Shown here piece by piece: positions 39,258 through 49,027 of a stretch of 64,000 nucleotides of DNA; position 1 is the first letter of the stretch; each line of letters starts with the position of its first letter. This DNA is from a virus. Location: positions 17,649 to 81,648 of IMG/VR virus record IMGVR_UViG_3300020408_000003. One strand, written 5' to 3'. A program made the translations under genes and the position numbers. The notes beneath the pieces are model-generated. The model saw only the letters and a list, made by a program, of their open reading frames with translations. It was not told the origin of the DNA and did not search any database.

Positions 39258-41072
39258 TTAAACGCCAGCAGTTCCAACAATTTCTTCAAACGATACACCT
39301 GTTCTAACAGCCACAAAGTTAAGTGTGACAAAGTTAATTGAACGTGCAGGCTTGATAAAAATGTTGGCTATGAATTCGTTACGATCAATGACTTCAGCAG
39401 TATTAACTGTTTCATCAGCTATTACTCTAAAGTCTGTTATTCCTCTTCGAGCTTTAACATCTCTGAGGACTGGTTCAATAATATTAACAAATTCTGCTCT
39501 TGTAAATTCATCGTTGAATTCGAACATTACATTCTTAGCAGCTTGTGCGATTGCTCTTTCAAGCGTTAAGAATAATCTTCTACAATTAATTCTGTCAAAA
39601 GCAGACGGTCTGTTAAATAATGTTTTATCGCCAAATAAACAAATTCCTGATCCACTTACATTAACGACTGGATTAACACCAGCTTTATATAGTGTATCTC
39701 TATTTGTTTTATTTGGATTATAATTAAGACCTGTTACACCTAATAACTGACCTCTTCTAGTACCAGCTGGTGAAAACCATGGTGCCTGTGTTCTATCAGT
39801 TTCAGCCATGAGACCAGCAACTGAAGAAGCAGCAGGTATTTCAATGAATTGATCGTTAAACTTATCAAAGACTTTTAAGTAACTACAATCCATGATACCG
39901 TAAGAACTTTTTGTTATTGTAGCTGCAGTAGCAACTACGTTTGTAGTCACTGTTGTTTCATTTGATTGACCAACAACGTCTGATCTGCATGGTGAAGAAA
40001 CAACTACGCAATCTTTTCTTGCTGTAGCATTTGCAATAAGATCGTTTGTTACGGTTGTTTGATCTGATCTAACTTCCATACCTGGTGCAATTAAGAAATC
40101 AACTTCAACTGCTTCAACATCTTCAAATAGATCGTGACCAGTTGCGATTTCGGCAGTACCAAGTGCATTAGAATTAACTCCACTATCAAGTGAATAATTT
40201 AATACTTTGATATTTGCTCCTTCTGGAATAAAATCTTGTTGAGTACCAGTCATAGCGGTTCCAGCAAGAATACCATGTGCAGATACTGTTATATTACCAG
40301 GAAAACCAACCATATGAATATATTGTGATCTTTCATTTATTACAGTCTTCATAAAATTGCTTCCGCCATCTTGAGCTTTTGAATTTGACGCAACAGATAC
40401 ATAAGGATAAGTTTCGAGTACTGTTCCCTTTGTTCCTGATATCTGTCCATCTTCGTCAATAACTGCAACGTGAACTTCTGTCTTAGATCCACCAGCTGCT
40501 GAATCAAGAGCTGATGATCCTGGTGCTGCATCAAAAGATGATTTATAAGCCCAGTTATCAAACGCTGAGTCATTTAATGTCGGTGTACATACAGATATTT
40601 GTAATGAATTTCCTAAAGCTCCAGGAAATCGAGCAATAAATGATTGTTTATCAGTATTTAATATACCTTCTTGTGATGTAAAATTATCTTTATTTTTTAC
40701 TGTAGGCGCACTTGTAGCCGTATGATCTCCGCCAGTTTGCATTTCTGCTGTTGCTGGAGTTCCTCCGCCTATCGCACCTCCTGCTCTAGAATTTTTAGCA
40801 TGAGATGTTATAGCTCTAACGACTTGTAGTGAACTTGAATAACGCAAAAAATATGATGCGTTGTGAAAATCTATTGTGTTTGTGGTGTCTGGTGTCGAGT
40901 GGACATTTATCAAATCAGCTTCATTTGATATGAGTGTTCTTTGCTCGACAGGACCCCATCTAAAATTTCCAACGATTGCTCCAGTGGAAGTTTGAACATT
41001 GGGTACGCCGCCCGTTGCATCAATTTCCTTTACAACAACCGCAGGTGATTGTGATGGTGTGAATAGTGCCAT
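39258..41072 (-). CDS. 18: Contractile tail sheath protein (gp18)
   Basis: gp18 forms the contractile sheath. The 604-residue protein has the start SPAVVVKEID, GAIVGNFRWGPVEQRTLI, and the conserved C-terminal domain (RRLFLTLERAIAQAAKNVMFE, FIANIFIKPARSINFVTLNF). Length is close to T4 gp18 (659). A late promoter lies 62 bases upstream. Confidence 0.96.
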   Translation of the reverse strand: MALFTPSQSPAVVVKEIDATGGVPNVQTSTGAIVGNFRWGPVEQRTLISNEADLINVHSTPDTTNTIDFHNASYFLRYSSSLQVVRAITSHAKNSRAGGAIGGGTPATAEMQTGGDHTATSAPTVKNKDNFTSQEGILNTDKQSFIARFPGALGNSLQISVCTPTLNDSAFDNWAYKSSFDAAPGSSALDSAAGGSKTEVHVAVIDEDGQISGTKGTVLETYPYVSVASNSKAQDGGSNFMKTVINERSQYIHMVGFPGNITVSAHGILAGTAMTGTQQDFIPEGANIKVLNYSLDSGVNSNALGTAEIATGHDLFEDVEAVEVDFLIAPGMEVRSDQTTVTNDLIANATARKDCVVVSSPCRSDVVGQSNETTVTTNVVATAATITKSSYGIMDCSYLKVFDKFNDQFIEIPAASSVAGLMAETDRTQAPWFSPAGTRRGQLLGVTGLNYNPNKTNRDTLYKAGVNPVVNVSGSGICLFGDKTLFNRPSAFDRINCRRLFLTLERAIAQAAKNVMFEFNDEFTRAEFVNIIEPVLRDVKARRGITDFRVIADETVNTAEVIDRNEFIANIFIKPARSINFVTLNFVAVRTGVSFEEIVGTAGV

Positions 41073-41134
41073 GTTTGCCTCTCGGTTTCTAATTAATAAG
41101 ATTCATAATACGGTTGTTATCAATTACTATGATA

Positions 41135-41142
41135 TATTTATA
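41135..41142 (-). promoter_or_regulatory. T4-type late promoter TATAAATA before gp18
   Basis: An exact late box in the 74-base gap between gp17 and gp18, 62 bases before the gp18 ATG. It would raise expression of the abundant sheath and tube proteins independently of the terminase genes. Confidence 0.6.
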
Positions 41143-41146
41143 TAAT

Positions 41147-42760
41147 TTAGAAATTAGAGTAATTGTTCCATTGTCCGTCATGATCAAATTCTATTACCCA
41201 TTCTGGTTTTTTTACTTCTTCTTCAACGTATTGAGATCCATCGTCGATGTGACCAAACGGTACAACATCGTCTTCAATCTCTTTCATTTTTTGTTTAAAA
41301 ATCATTTCTTTTAAATTAATATCTGTCATATCTCCAAAATATTTACTTGTCACAAAATACCCGAATAATACGAAATTCATAATTAAATCATCATGATTAC
41401 CATCAGAAGCTTCGTATGATTGTCCTTTTGAAATAAAAGTAGAAGCTTCAAATATAGTATTTTCATCTTGTATCATTATTTTATTATTTTCTAATAAATC
41501 TTTTAAAGCTGAACAACCTAATCTTTTCGTTTTACGAGTCATTTCAATACCCATTTTGTCTAGTCGAATAGCCGATTCTGAATGCATATTTTCGTATTCT
41601 AAATCTTGATATAAACCGTTACAAACTAAAGAACCTTGGTCATTTGACTCAATTATTACATAAGATTTATTGTAGACGTTAGCCCATTTATAAATAATGT
41701 TGGGGAAGAGAATAGGTGAAATAGTATTATTGCGATACACAGCTACCTGTCTGAACGGGCGAACGCTAATATCGACTAAGTTAAAGGTAGAATAATCCTG
41801 GCCTCTTCCCTTTGCAACATCCACACACATAACATATTCGTGCTTATCTTTTGGTTGCTCATACATTTGAAGACTTCCGTTTTCGTATATTTTTTCTGGC
41901 GGACGAGCTCTCATCTCCATCAAAGTCTGTGCGTTTATAAGAGTATCGCCTGTACCGAAAAAGGTATTACCGAATTCTTGATCAAATTGTAATTGAGAGG
42001 TATTTGATATCGTAGCTTCTTTCCATTTCTTATCTCTGCCAGGAACGTCCCACCAATCAACACGAAATGGCTTAAATTCATTTACGTTTTGTACAGCTCC
42101 CTGCCATATATTATAAAACGTATTACCAATACCATTAGCAGTAGAAGTTACGATTATCTTTGTATCTTTACCAGCAGAAACAACAGGATAGGTTGAAGTA
42201 TAAAATTCAGCTGCTCGTTCGACGAATGCAAATTCGTCTAAATATAATAAGTTAACAGAAAGACCACGAATAGAACTCCCGGAAGTAGCAGCAGCAATGA
42301 TACGAGAATTATTTGAAAACTCAAGGGAACCTTTGTTAAGAGCTTTACTACCAGGCTGTAAGAAGAACGGAGTATTTTCCAACATGAGAGTAACACGAGA
42401 AAGCATTTCTCTTGCAGTAGCTCCTTTATTTGCCAAAATCGCAATAGTCTTTTCTGAATTGAATAATGCAAACCATAGTAAGTAGGCGCAGGCACTGATT
42501 GACTTACCAGATTGACGACATGCGAGAACGACATTAAACCTATTCTCCTCGAATTGATTAAACATTTTCTTTTGATAAGGATATAATTTAAAAGGTACAA
42601 GACCTTGATCTAATGAAATAATTTTACAATATTTTTCTGCAAAATATGAAGGGCTTTTCATACATCTAGAATATTCCTCAACTAATTCAGCCGACCATTG
42701 TTGTACAACACCGTCTTTTTTTACATTAGGATTCCCTAGATAACTCTGTACTTGGTGCAT
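41147..42760 (-). CDS. 17: Terminase large subunit, ATPase-nuclease (gp17)
   Basis: gp17 is the DNA-packaging motor and headful nuclease. The 537-residue protein has Walker A CRQSGKS (81-87), Walker B LLYLDEFAF near 172-180, coupling TSTANG near 209 and the RNase H-like nuclease start VMCVDVAKGRGQD near 311. It is shorter at the N-terminus than T4 gp17 (610). It overlaps gp16 by 35 bases. Confidence 0.96.
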   Translation of the reverse strand: MHQVQSYLGNPNVKKDGVVQQWSAELVEEYSRCMKSPSYFAEKYCKIISLDQGLVPFKLYPYQKKMFNQFEENRFNVVLACRQSGKSISACAYLLWFALFNSEKTIAILANKGATAREMLSRVTLMLENTPFFLQPGSKALNKGSLEFSNNSRIIAAATSGSSIRGLSVNLLYLDEFAFVERAAEFYTSTYPVVSAGKDTKIIVTSTANGIGNTFYNIWQGAVQNVNEFKPFRVDWWDVPGRDKKWKEATISNTSQLQFDQEFGNTFFGTGDTLINAQTLMEMRARPPEKIYENGSLQMYEQPKDKHEYVMCVDVAKGRGQDYSTFNLVDISVRPFRQVAVYRNNTISPILFPNIIYKWANVYNKSYVIIESNDQGSLVCNGLYQDLEYENMHSESAIRLDKMGIEMTRKTKRLGCSALKDLLENNKIMIQDENTIFEASTFISKGQSYEASDGNHDDLIMNFVLFGYFVTSKYFGDMTDINLKEMIFKQKMKEIEDDVVPFGHIDDGSQYVEEEVKKPEWVIEFDHDGQWNNYSNF

Positions 42761-43073
42761 CTACAACCTTTTCATCTTTTTCTTTTAACAATTTTTGTAG
42801 ATCAGCTGTTGATCCTAAAAATATATTATTTTGTTGATGTTCTACTTTTTTAAGTGGTTCTTCTAAATCTTTATTCTTTTTATTTAAATCCATCAATCTA
42901 TCGTTAACGTCAGATAAATTCTTTATCATATTAGATAATACTTCAAATGCACGAGGATGCTCGGATTCTCTAGCAACTTGCATCATCGTTTCTAAACTAT
43001 CTTTACCTTTTTCTAACAGTTCATAATAAGTTTCACGTGAATATTCATAATCACTTTTAATTTTATCAGACAT
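42726..43073 (-). CDS. 16: Terminase small subunit (gp16)
   Basis: gp16 regulates gp17 and helps recognise phage DNA. The 115-residue helical protein starts MSDKIKSDYEYSRETYYELLEKG and has a coiled-coil centre (NMIKNLSDVNDRLMDLNKKNKDLEE, split here by position 55-80). The ATG at 43073 overlaps the stop of the upstream gene; a 22-codon in-frame extension into that gene is rejected. Confidence 0.85.
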   Translation of the reverse strand: MSDKIKSDYEYSRETYYELLEKGKDSLETMMQVARESEHPRAFEVLSNMIKNLSDVNDRLMDLNKKNKDLEEPLKKVEHQQNNIFLGSTADLQKLLKEKDEKVVDAPSTELSRES

Positions 43074-43074
43074 T

Positions 43075-43452
43075 TTAACAGTTCCATCTACGTCTAGCAG
43101 CTTTACCTCTTTCGCCTGTCCAGTTTTTTGAACGAGCACAAAATGATTTTCTTCTTGCAGCGGCTTTGCTACCAGGTTTTAATTTACTTGGAGGAGTAGT
43201 AACCGCTGTTTGAAGCTTACTTCCAGGATTTTTTCTTCTATATGCAGCAACCCCTTTCGCCGTCATTCCAGCGCCCTTAGAAACTGGTAAAAAATTACCA
43301 CTTTTCTTGGAAGTACTTACCGGATTTGATTCGCGATCTTCATTTTTCGGAACGCAGTTAGGAACCATACGATTCCCTTTCTTTTTCATTCCAACTTGTT
43401 TGTGAGTTGACCAACAAGGCTTATCTTCTCTTATTTGTTTAAAAGTTTTCAT
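43075..43452 (-). CDS. Very basic Cys-containing protein between gp15 and gp16
   Basis: The 125-residue protein is rich in Lys, Arg, Ser and Gly, with KGVAAYRRKNPGSKLQ, SFCARSKNW and a closing ARRRWNC. Five cysteines and the basic patches suggest nucleic-acid or metal binding. Proteins with this ending occur in many tailed phages without known function. It is coupled to gp15 (touching at 43452) and gp16, which suggests a role in packaging or head completion. Confidence 0.6.
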   Translation of the reverse strand: MKTFKQIREDKPCWSTHKQVGMKKKGNRMVPNCVPKNEDRESNPVSTSKKSGNFLPVSKGAGMTAKGVAAYRRKNPGSKLQTAVTTPPSKLKPGSKAAARRKSFCARSKNWTGERGKAARRRWNC

Positions 43453-44279
43453 TAGCTACCAAAACCTCCGTCACTGTCTTGACCAAAAATAGTCGTTGTA
43501 AATCCAAAGTCACTATCAGGACTACCGATAGTGGTTAATGGATTAGGATCGATTTGAACTGTTTGTAATCTAACGTCTGAATCTACTGTTAAACCACGTG
43601 ATGAATCTGTAAAACCAACTGTTGGATTAAATACCTTTGCAACTGATCTACGTATAATTTTAGATGTTGGAATGTTACCATAAAAATTTGTTCTCATTTC
43701 AAAATCTAAAGTGTATATAATCGTTCTTCTGCTTCCTAAATCTCCTTCATAGTCATCAGCAAATCCAACACCAGCAATACTAATCGGTATGTCTTCTAAA
43801 AAATTTGGATGCTCTGTCATAAATGGTTTTATAGTTAAAGTATATTGTGGATTAAATGTCGGCAATATCTGTTCTACTATCTGTAAAGCATCATCTTGAT
43901 TTTTAGCGTACGCGTTCAATTGAAATCCAATAACGTATGGTACTGCTGTATTAAACTTTTTGCGACTTTGATTGTTTGCTGCGTTATTTGTAAAGTTATT
44001 TAATTTAGATAGTTGTCGAGTAGTATCATATGCAATGTTTGTAATCTCAAAAGACATGCGAGGCAATTTTATAGCAACTCGAGTATCCTCTCTTAAATCA
44101 GGATTTTCTCTTATTCTTTCTAAATATTTTGCCTTTGGTGCATAAGACAGTGGAACTTTAAGTTGACTTATAACTTTACCACTAGAATTTTTACGAATGA
44201 CATATATGTTATTAAAAAGTCTGCCAAATATAGCAACGCATTTTTTTGTCTTTTCATGATAGAAATGTGTACCAAACAT
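43452..44279 (-). CDS. 15: Tail sheath terminator/stabiliser (gp15)
   Basis: gp15 caps the tail and connects it to the neck. The 275-residue protein has the family start FGTHFYHEKTKKCVAIFGRLFNNI and the block LPRMSFEITNIAYD. Length is near T4 gp15 (272). The order 13-14-x-15-x-16-17 is typical of marine T4-like phages. Confidence 0.93.
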   Translation of the reverse strand: MFGTHFYHEKTKKCVAIFGRLFNNIYVIRKNSSGKVISQLKVPLSYAPKAKYLERIRENPDLREDTRVAIKLPRMSFEITNIAYDTTRQLSKLNNFTNNAANNQSRKKFNTAVPYVIGFQLNAYAKNQDDALQIVEQILPTFNPQYTLTIKPFMTEHPNFLEDIPISIAGVGFADDYEGDLGSRRTIIYTLDFEMRTNFYGNIPTSKIIRRSVAKVFNPTVGFTDSSRGLTVDSDVRLQTVQIDPNPLTTIGSPDSDFGFTTTIFGQDSDGGFGS

Positions 44280-44281
44280 AA

Positions 44282-44545
44282 TTAACCCTCATAAATCTTC
44301 TGAAGGTGATCTTCAAACGCTTCTACTTTTGACAATCTATCAGGCCAAAGTATGTATTCTTTTTCAGGATTCTTTTTTAAATTATTTAAAAGTGGTGTTA
44401 TCGCATTAAATAATTTATCTAATTTTTCCTTTGTTTCATCGGCTGAACTTGCAACAGTTTCAGCTTTCTTAGTAGCGGTTTGTACTGCTTCTAATTCTTC
44501 TTCATCAACTGCTGTAAATCCAAAATCAAAAAAATCATCTGCCAT
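44282..44545 (-). CDS. Small conserved neck-region protein
   Basis: The 87-residue acidic helical protein (MADDFFDFGFTAVDEEEL..., then KNPEKEYILWPDRL) lies between gp14 and gp15, touching gp14's stop. The YILWPDR ending block is shared by small proteins in this position in related phages. Function unknown, perhaps neck or tail assembly. Confidence 0.65.
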   Translation of the reverse strand: MADDFFDFGFTAVDEEELEAVQTATKKAETVASSADETKEKLDKLFNAITPLLNNLKKNPEKEYILWPDRLSKVEAFEDHLQKIYEG

Positions 44546-45429
44546 TAATTATTCTCCACATCACCGAATGGATTACTTTCTGTAAAGTCTAAGAAATCAG
44601 TGTTAGTAGTAAAATCTGTATTTTGTTCGTTATTAGCAAGTTTATTATCTTCAGTTATCCCGGTTATTGCAAACCCAGTTCCATCGGGTATTGTTATAAT
44701 TCTATTTAAATTAAAATTATGAAACTTACCATCAGTAGCACCAACGTGAATCAAGCTCAGTGTTTTTGTAGTACTATTGTAGTTTGAAACTTCACCAGTA
44801 ATTGAAATATTTTCAGCGCTATCTAACATTTGACTAACAGTCATACCATTAGTAATCAAATTAGTATTATTTTGTAATACAAGATTATATGTATATGCAA
44901 AATCTTTATCGATATCATCAACTTTAGTAATACCAGTATCCATGTCTTCGCCAGAATACTCGAATAACTGAGCACGACATTTAAATACCGGAACGTTTTG
45001 TAGTTGAAAGAATGGTTGTTCGTGCTCTACAAAGGTGATTTCAAATATTTTATTACTCATAATCGAATAAATCAAATCACCTTCTCTTGGACGATTTGAA
45101 CTTATTTGATTATTTGCTCGCGTTACTGTTTCTTTCCATCTTCTCCTTGATACAACAAACGTTGCTTCATCTCTTATTTCAACGCCAAATTTGGTAAACA
45201 AATCCCCTTCACCATCAAAGCCTTCAATGTTTTCGATATACATTTCAATTTTATAAGCGTCATCAAACATAGACGGAACGTCTTCACCAAAAATTCTATT
45301 TTCATTTACAACCGTACGAGGTAAGTAATAACAATCTTGACCATAGATCTTTAACGATTCTATTACAAGATTTTCGTAAAGTGTTTGTTCTGATTTAACA
45401 TTTGATCTGATGTTGAAGTTAGTTGGCAT
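44545..45429 (-). CDS. 14: Neck protein (gp14)
   Basis: gp14 helps close the head-tail neck. The 294-residue protein has the family start with YGQDCYYLPRTVVNENRIFGED and EIRDEATFVVSRRRW, and an acidic end. It lies immediately after gp13. Length is a little above T4 gp14 (256). Confidence 0.93.
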   Translation of the reverse strand: MPTNFNIRSNVKSEQTLYENLVIESLKIYGQDCYYLPRTVVNENRIFGEDVPSMFDDAYKIEMYIENIEGFDGEGDLFTKFGVEIRDEATFVVSRRRWKETVTRANNQISSNRPREGDLIYSIMSNKIFEITFVEHEQPFFQLQNVPVFKCRAQLFEYSGEDMDTGITKVDDIDKDFAYTYNLVLQNNTNLITNGMTVSQMLDSAENISITGEVSNYNSTTKTLSLIHVGATDGKFHNFNLNRIITIPDGTGFAITGITEDNKLANNEQNTDFTTNTDFLDFTESNPFGDVENN

Positions 45430-45430
45430 A

Positions 45431-46186
45431 TTACCCTACAAACATATCTACTGGCATTTCGTGTTCTAATCTTAATCTTTCTCTTAAAGCTTCTAACTCT
45501 CCTTGAGCATCGTCGTATAATTGTCGACCGTTAATGATAACTCCACCGGGTAATTGCATACCTTCAAACTTCATAAGATTTAATCCCCATTGTTCTTTTA
45601 TCAAAGCAGTTGCATAAGCTTTTAACCAAAGATCATTGTATACCGAAGTATGAGAATCAGGATCTATTATGGCAAATACTTCTGCTATGATAAAATCATT
45701 TAACTTAATATCTTTATCTGCCCAATCACCAAAAATATATAATCTTTTTTGTTTTCTTGACCATTCAATTTGAGGTGCGCCATTTAACTTCATGTCTAAT
45801 ATTGAAAGATACTGTTGAAGCTGTTCGTAGTAAGCTAAATCACCGGCAAAATTTTGTAAATCTGCTATATCATTCAGCATCATTTGATATTTAATATCGA
45901 AAAAATTGAAAGATGCGCCAAATGAACTTCCAAATGGAATAAGTCTTTTAATATAAAGAACACTATCCATTATAGTGATATACTTATTAGTTACGTCATC
46001 AGCAGTAATTTGATGTTTAAGATAGGCTCTAAAGGTACCGTCAGAATGGTATTCTTGAAAATATTGTAAAGCTTCATCAATACGATCTTCAATTTGATCT
46101 TCATCAACATTGACTTCGATAACTGGCTCACCAAGTTTTCTTTTACAATATTGTATTAATTTATCTCTGGAATTTGGATTTGCCAT
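45431..46186 (-). CDS. 13: Neck protein (gp13)
   Basis: gp13 forms the head-tail connector ring with gp14. The 251-residue protein shows RDKLIQYCKRKLGEP and VDEDQIEDRIDEALQYFQEYH at the start and WADKDIKLNDFIIAEVFA further on, as in the family. A late promoter lies 20 bases upstream with AGAGGA between. Confidence 0.94.
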   Translation of the reverse strand: MANPNSRDKLIQYCKRKLGEPVIEVNVDEDQIEDRIDEALQYFQEYHSDGTFRAYLKHQITADDVTNKYITIMDSVLYIKRLIPFGSSFGASFNFFDIKYQMMLNDIADLQNFAGDLAYYEQLQQYLSILDMKLNGAPQIEWSRKQKRLYIFGDWADKDIKLNDFIIAEVFAIIDPDSHTSVYNDLWLKAYATALIKEQWGLNLMKFEGMQLPGGVIINGRQLYDDAQGELEALRERLRLEHEMPVDMFVG

Positions 46187-46206
46187 AATTTCCTCTGTTT
46201 ATATCC

Positions 46207-46214
46207 TATTTATA
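46207..46214 (-). promoter_or_regulatory. T4-type late promoter TATAAATA before gp13
   Basis: An exact late box overlaps the stop codon of the gene at 46210-47154 and lies 20 bases before the gp13 ATG. It would start the 13-14-15-16-17 transcript. Confidence 0.6.
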
Positions 46215-47154
46215 CGAAACTAGTAAATACAAAACAATAGTAGTTTGTGCTAGAACTTCCACCATCACCCCAAAAAAATTGATCGGCATTAGTATCACCA
46301 CCGTTTTTATTGTTAAAACCGTAAGCTTCAGTACCACTCATCCCAATATCACTAGCTCCACCGCCTGAATTTGTTACATTAACTTGAAATCCCCATTGTC
46401 CATCATCCTGTGAAAAAGTAGACGCGGTATTAGTACCATGAGTAGCACTAAAATTTGCTTCATGAGAAAATCTTATACTTTGACTAGAACCCATATAAAA
46501 ATTACTGCTGCTTGGAGTGAGAACGTGAGCATAAACGTCTCGATTTTGATCTGGATAATATAAATCATATAATCTATGAACGCCAGCAGGAAGATTACCA
46601 GCAGCACCTCCACCTATAGCATGAGTAGTTGTAGTACCTATACTACGATAAACGAGTGTTATAATTCCTTTAAAACTAGCACCGTTCCAAAAAGCCAAAC
46701 ATAAAAAAGGATGGCCGTCCATAGCTGCTTGACTATAATGTGTACTAAATCCCGTACTAACTCTTAAATGACTTGGTTCTGTCCAGTGAGTATTATCATA
46801 TGATGAACCAACATTACTAAAATTAGCACCGCTTTCTTTATAATTATCAAAACGATATACATTACTTAGAAAACGTCCACCAGCCGTATAATTATATATG
46901 TTATCGATATTAGACATATTTTCAGCTAAAGATCCGTATATAGGAACAGCTACAAGTGTATATCCTTGACTTCTAATATGATTAGTTATACTAGTAAAAT
47001 GTGAACTATTTCCAGGACTATAGCTTTGATTTAAATTTGCTAATAAAGAAGAAAGATTACCACCAATATCGTCATTATAATTATGTGAACTTTGTGGAGT
47101 ACCTAAGCCACTGGCGTGACTTAAATTTGATCTTGCAAAACCGAGTGGCATCAT
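46210..47154 (-). CDS. Putative virion or fibre-associated protein
   Basis: I do not recognise this 314-residue protein. It is rich in Ser, Asn, Gly, Tyr and His with a beta-type pattern, few charges, and a C-terminal WGDGGSSSTNYYCFVF. This composition resembles receptor-binding tips of phage fibres. It lies between the fibre-like gene at 47166-48974 and gp13. A virion surface role is inferred from composition and place. Confidence 0.5.
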   Translation of the reverse strand: MMPLGFARSNLSHASGLGTPQSSHNYNDDIGGNLSSLLANLNQSYSPGNSSHFTSITNHIRSQGYTLVAVPIYGSLAENMSNIDNIYNYTAGGRFLSNVYRFDNYKESGANFSNVGSSYDNTHWTEPSHLRVSTGFSTHYSQAAMDGHPFLCLAFWNGASFKGIITLVYRSIGTTTTHAIGGGAAGNLPAGVHRLYDLYYPDQNRDVYAHVLTPSSSNFYMGSSQSIRFSHEANFSATHGTNTASTFSQDDGQWGFQVNVTNSGGGASDIGMSGTEAYGFNNKNGGDTNADQFFWGDGGSSSTNYYCFVFTSFV

Positions 47155-47165
47155 TATTCAAATCC

Positions 47166-48974
47166 TTAACTGTAATTCGTTACAAGGTTAGCATAATAAT
47201 TACTACCATCGTAAAATACTGTTAAAATATCTATTGTATTTGTACTTGACAATGTTTTATTACCTCCGGCGTATAAAAAACTAGATGTTAAAGTTCTTCC
47301 TGTACCGTTAGTGTTGATAATTAAAGTTAAACTTTGTCCAGCAACAGGATTATTAAAAGCGTTAAACGTTAAATTATTATTTAAATTAATCTTTTGAATA
47401 TTCCCGTTTATAACATCTGGAGTAATCGTTCCGCCTGTTGTGCCTATGTCATGAATATCTTCGTTATATTGTAAATTAGTAATTCTTGTTTGACCGGTAC
47501 CGTCTGGAACAAGTGCAATGTTTCCGTTTGATACTGAAACAATAGATTGTCCATTCACATCTAACTCTGCACTCAATTGTGGAGAACCATCATCGGTTAA
47601 AGCTCCCATTGCACCAATGTCACCTCTAACTTCAGTTGCACTTCTTCCTTCTAATCCAGATGCTGTAAATTTTGCATAATCACCACTTGTAACAGCTGCG
47701 TGATTGATAACTACAGTATTAGTATCTGCAATACCAAATGTTAAAGTATTTTGTTTTGTAGCGTCTTGTGTATCGACATACGCCTTTACAGATTCTGCAG
47801 ACGGAACATTAGTTGAAGTAGCACCCACAAAATCGTCAGCATCTAATATCGTTATAGTCGTATCAGTACCTGGTACAAATTTACTACCGTCCCATTTTAG
47901 TACATCATTATTGTTTGGAGCGCTTGTTGTTATATCAACGTCCGATAATTTATCGATACTAGTATTACCTAAATTTGTATCGTTTAAATATTTATTGGTC
48001 GATCCTTCTGTTAATGCAGTATCTGTATCTGGAACTGATGTTATATTTGAAAAAACTGGAGCAACTGTTGCGTTAATGTGTGCTGTTAATGCAGCTGCAT
48101 TAATTCTTGCCATAGCAACTGTACCTGTTGCGAGTGCAGATGCATTAAGATTTGTTACATTAGCTCCATCTCCATCAGTTGCTAAAGCGCCAATTCCAGC
48201 AGGCGTTGGTGGACTATATACTAATTCAACGCCATTAGCATCTGCGGTTGCTGCAATAGCACCATTACCTGTTGCGGTACCTTCAGCACCGACAGTTACT
48301 TCAGTCGCTAATAAAAATTTTCCGCCAGGTGCACCGGTAGGAACTGAATGACCGTTTAAAGTACCGGCAATCGTAACATCACTATCTGCTGCAATATTAT
48401 TAACAAACAGATTATTAAACATTTTACTTGTACTACCGAGATCTCGAGAACTATCAACATCTGGAATTAAATCACCTACATCGATAATACCGGCAGACGG
48501 TAAGAATCCCATAACTAATATATCTGCACCGTTTGCTGGAGCACTTGTAAAAGTTAAAGTTGTACCTGATAAACTATAGTTTGCCGGCGTATTCTGAATA
48601 ACACCATCAACGAAAACAAAGATATGATTTCCACTTGAATATGTTGTACTTAACGTAAAAGCTGTACTGCCATTACCGGTTAATTCTTGACGATTAACGC
48701 TATTAACAACCGTACCACCTCCGAACTCTAATCCAGTTCCGTCAGCTTTAACTAAAACTCCTTTACCGTTATTACCGGTATATGCAGAAGGAGTATCCGC
48801 TAAATCTAAAAAATCATCTGCAGCTGTTGCAAATGTTAAAGCTCCGCTTCCATCAGTCTGAATGAACTGACCAGCATTACCATCTTGAGTAGGATAATTG
48901 AGTGTTGCTGTCGATCCAGCTTGTGTATTTACGGCTAAACCATGTTTAGCAAGAAATTTTTTCTTTGTAGCCAT
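47166..48974 (-). CDS. Tail-fibre-like virion protein
   Basis: The 602-residue protein is a long repetitive beta-structured protein with an N-terminal KKFLAKHGLAVNTQAGS, several DFLDLADTP- and SKLSDVDI-type segments and a C-terminal beta domain (TFNAFNNPVAGQSLTLIIN). This organisation is common in marine phage fibres and structural proteins. No chaperone or peptidase domain is seen. A late promoter lies upstream. The exact virion position is unknown. Confidence 0.65.
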   Translation of the reverse strand: MATKKKFLAKHGLAVNTQAGSTATLNYPTQDGNAGQFIQTDGSGALTFATAADDFLDLADTPSAYTGNNGKGVLVKADGTGLEFGGGTVVNSVNRQELTGNGSTAFTLSTTYSSGNHIFVFVDGVIQNTPANYSLSGTTLTFTSAPANGADILVMGFLPSAGIIDVGDLIPDVDSSRDLGSTSKMFNNLFVNNIAADSDVTIAGTLNGHSVPTGAPGGKFLLATEVTVGAEGTATGNGAIAATADANGVELVYSPPTPAGIGALATDGDGANVTNLNASALATGTVAMARINAAALTAHINATVAPVFSNITSVPDTDTALTEGSTNKYLNDTNLGNTSIDKLSDVDITTSAPNNNDVLKWDGSKFVPGTDTTITILDADDFVGATSTNVPSAESVKAYVDTQDATKQNTLTFGIADTNTVVINHAAVTSGDYAKFTASGLEGRSATEVRGDIGAMGALTDDGSPQLSAELDVNGQSIVSVSNGNIALVPDGTGQTRITNLQYNEDIHDIGTTGGTITPDVINGNIQKINLNNNLTFNAFNNPVAGQSLTLIINTNGTGRTLTSSFLYAGGNKTLSSTNTIDILTVFYDGSNYYANLVTNYS

Positions 48975-49008
48975 TGTCCTGTTTCCCTATCCACAGTTAA
49001 TTTATAAC

Positions 49009-49016
49009 TATTTATA
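49009..49016 (-). promoter_or_regulatory. T4-type late promoter TATAAATA before the fibre-like gene
   Basis: An exact late box lies 34 bases before the ATG at 48974, in the short gap after the single-LamG gene. Confidence 0.6.
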
Positions 49017-49027
49017 CATTTTGGATA

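Noticed and set aside
39325-39723. 132-codon plus-strand ORF inside gp18
   Set aside because: Antisense to strongly conserved sheath sequence with no promoter or ribosome site.
47704-48351. 215-codon plus-strand ORF
   Set aside because: It lies opposite the fibre-like gene, reads as low-complexity Val/Ala/Ser sequence, and has no ribosome site; a shadow of the real frame.
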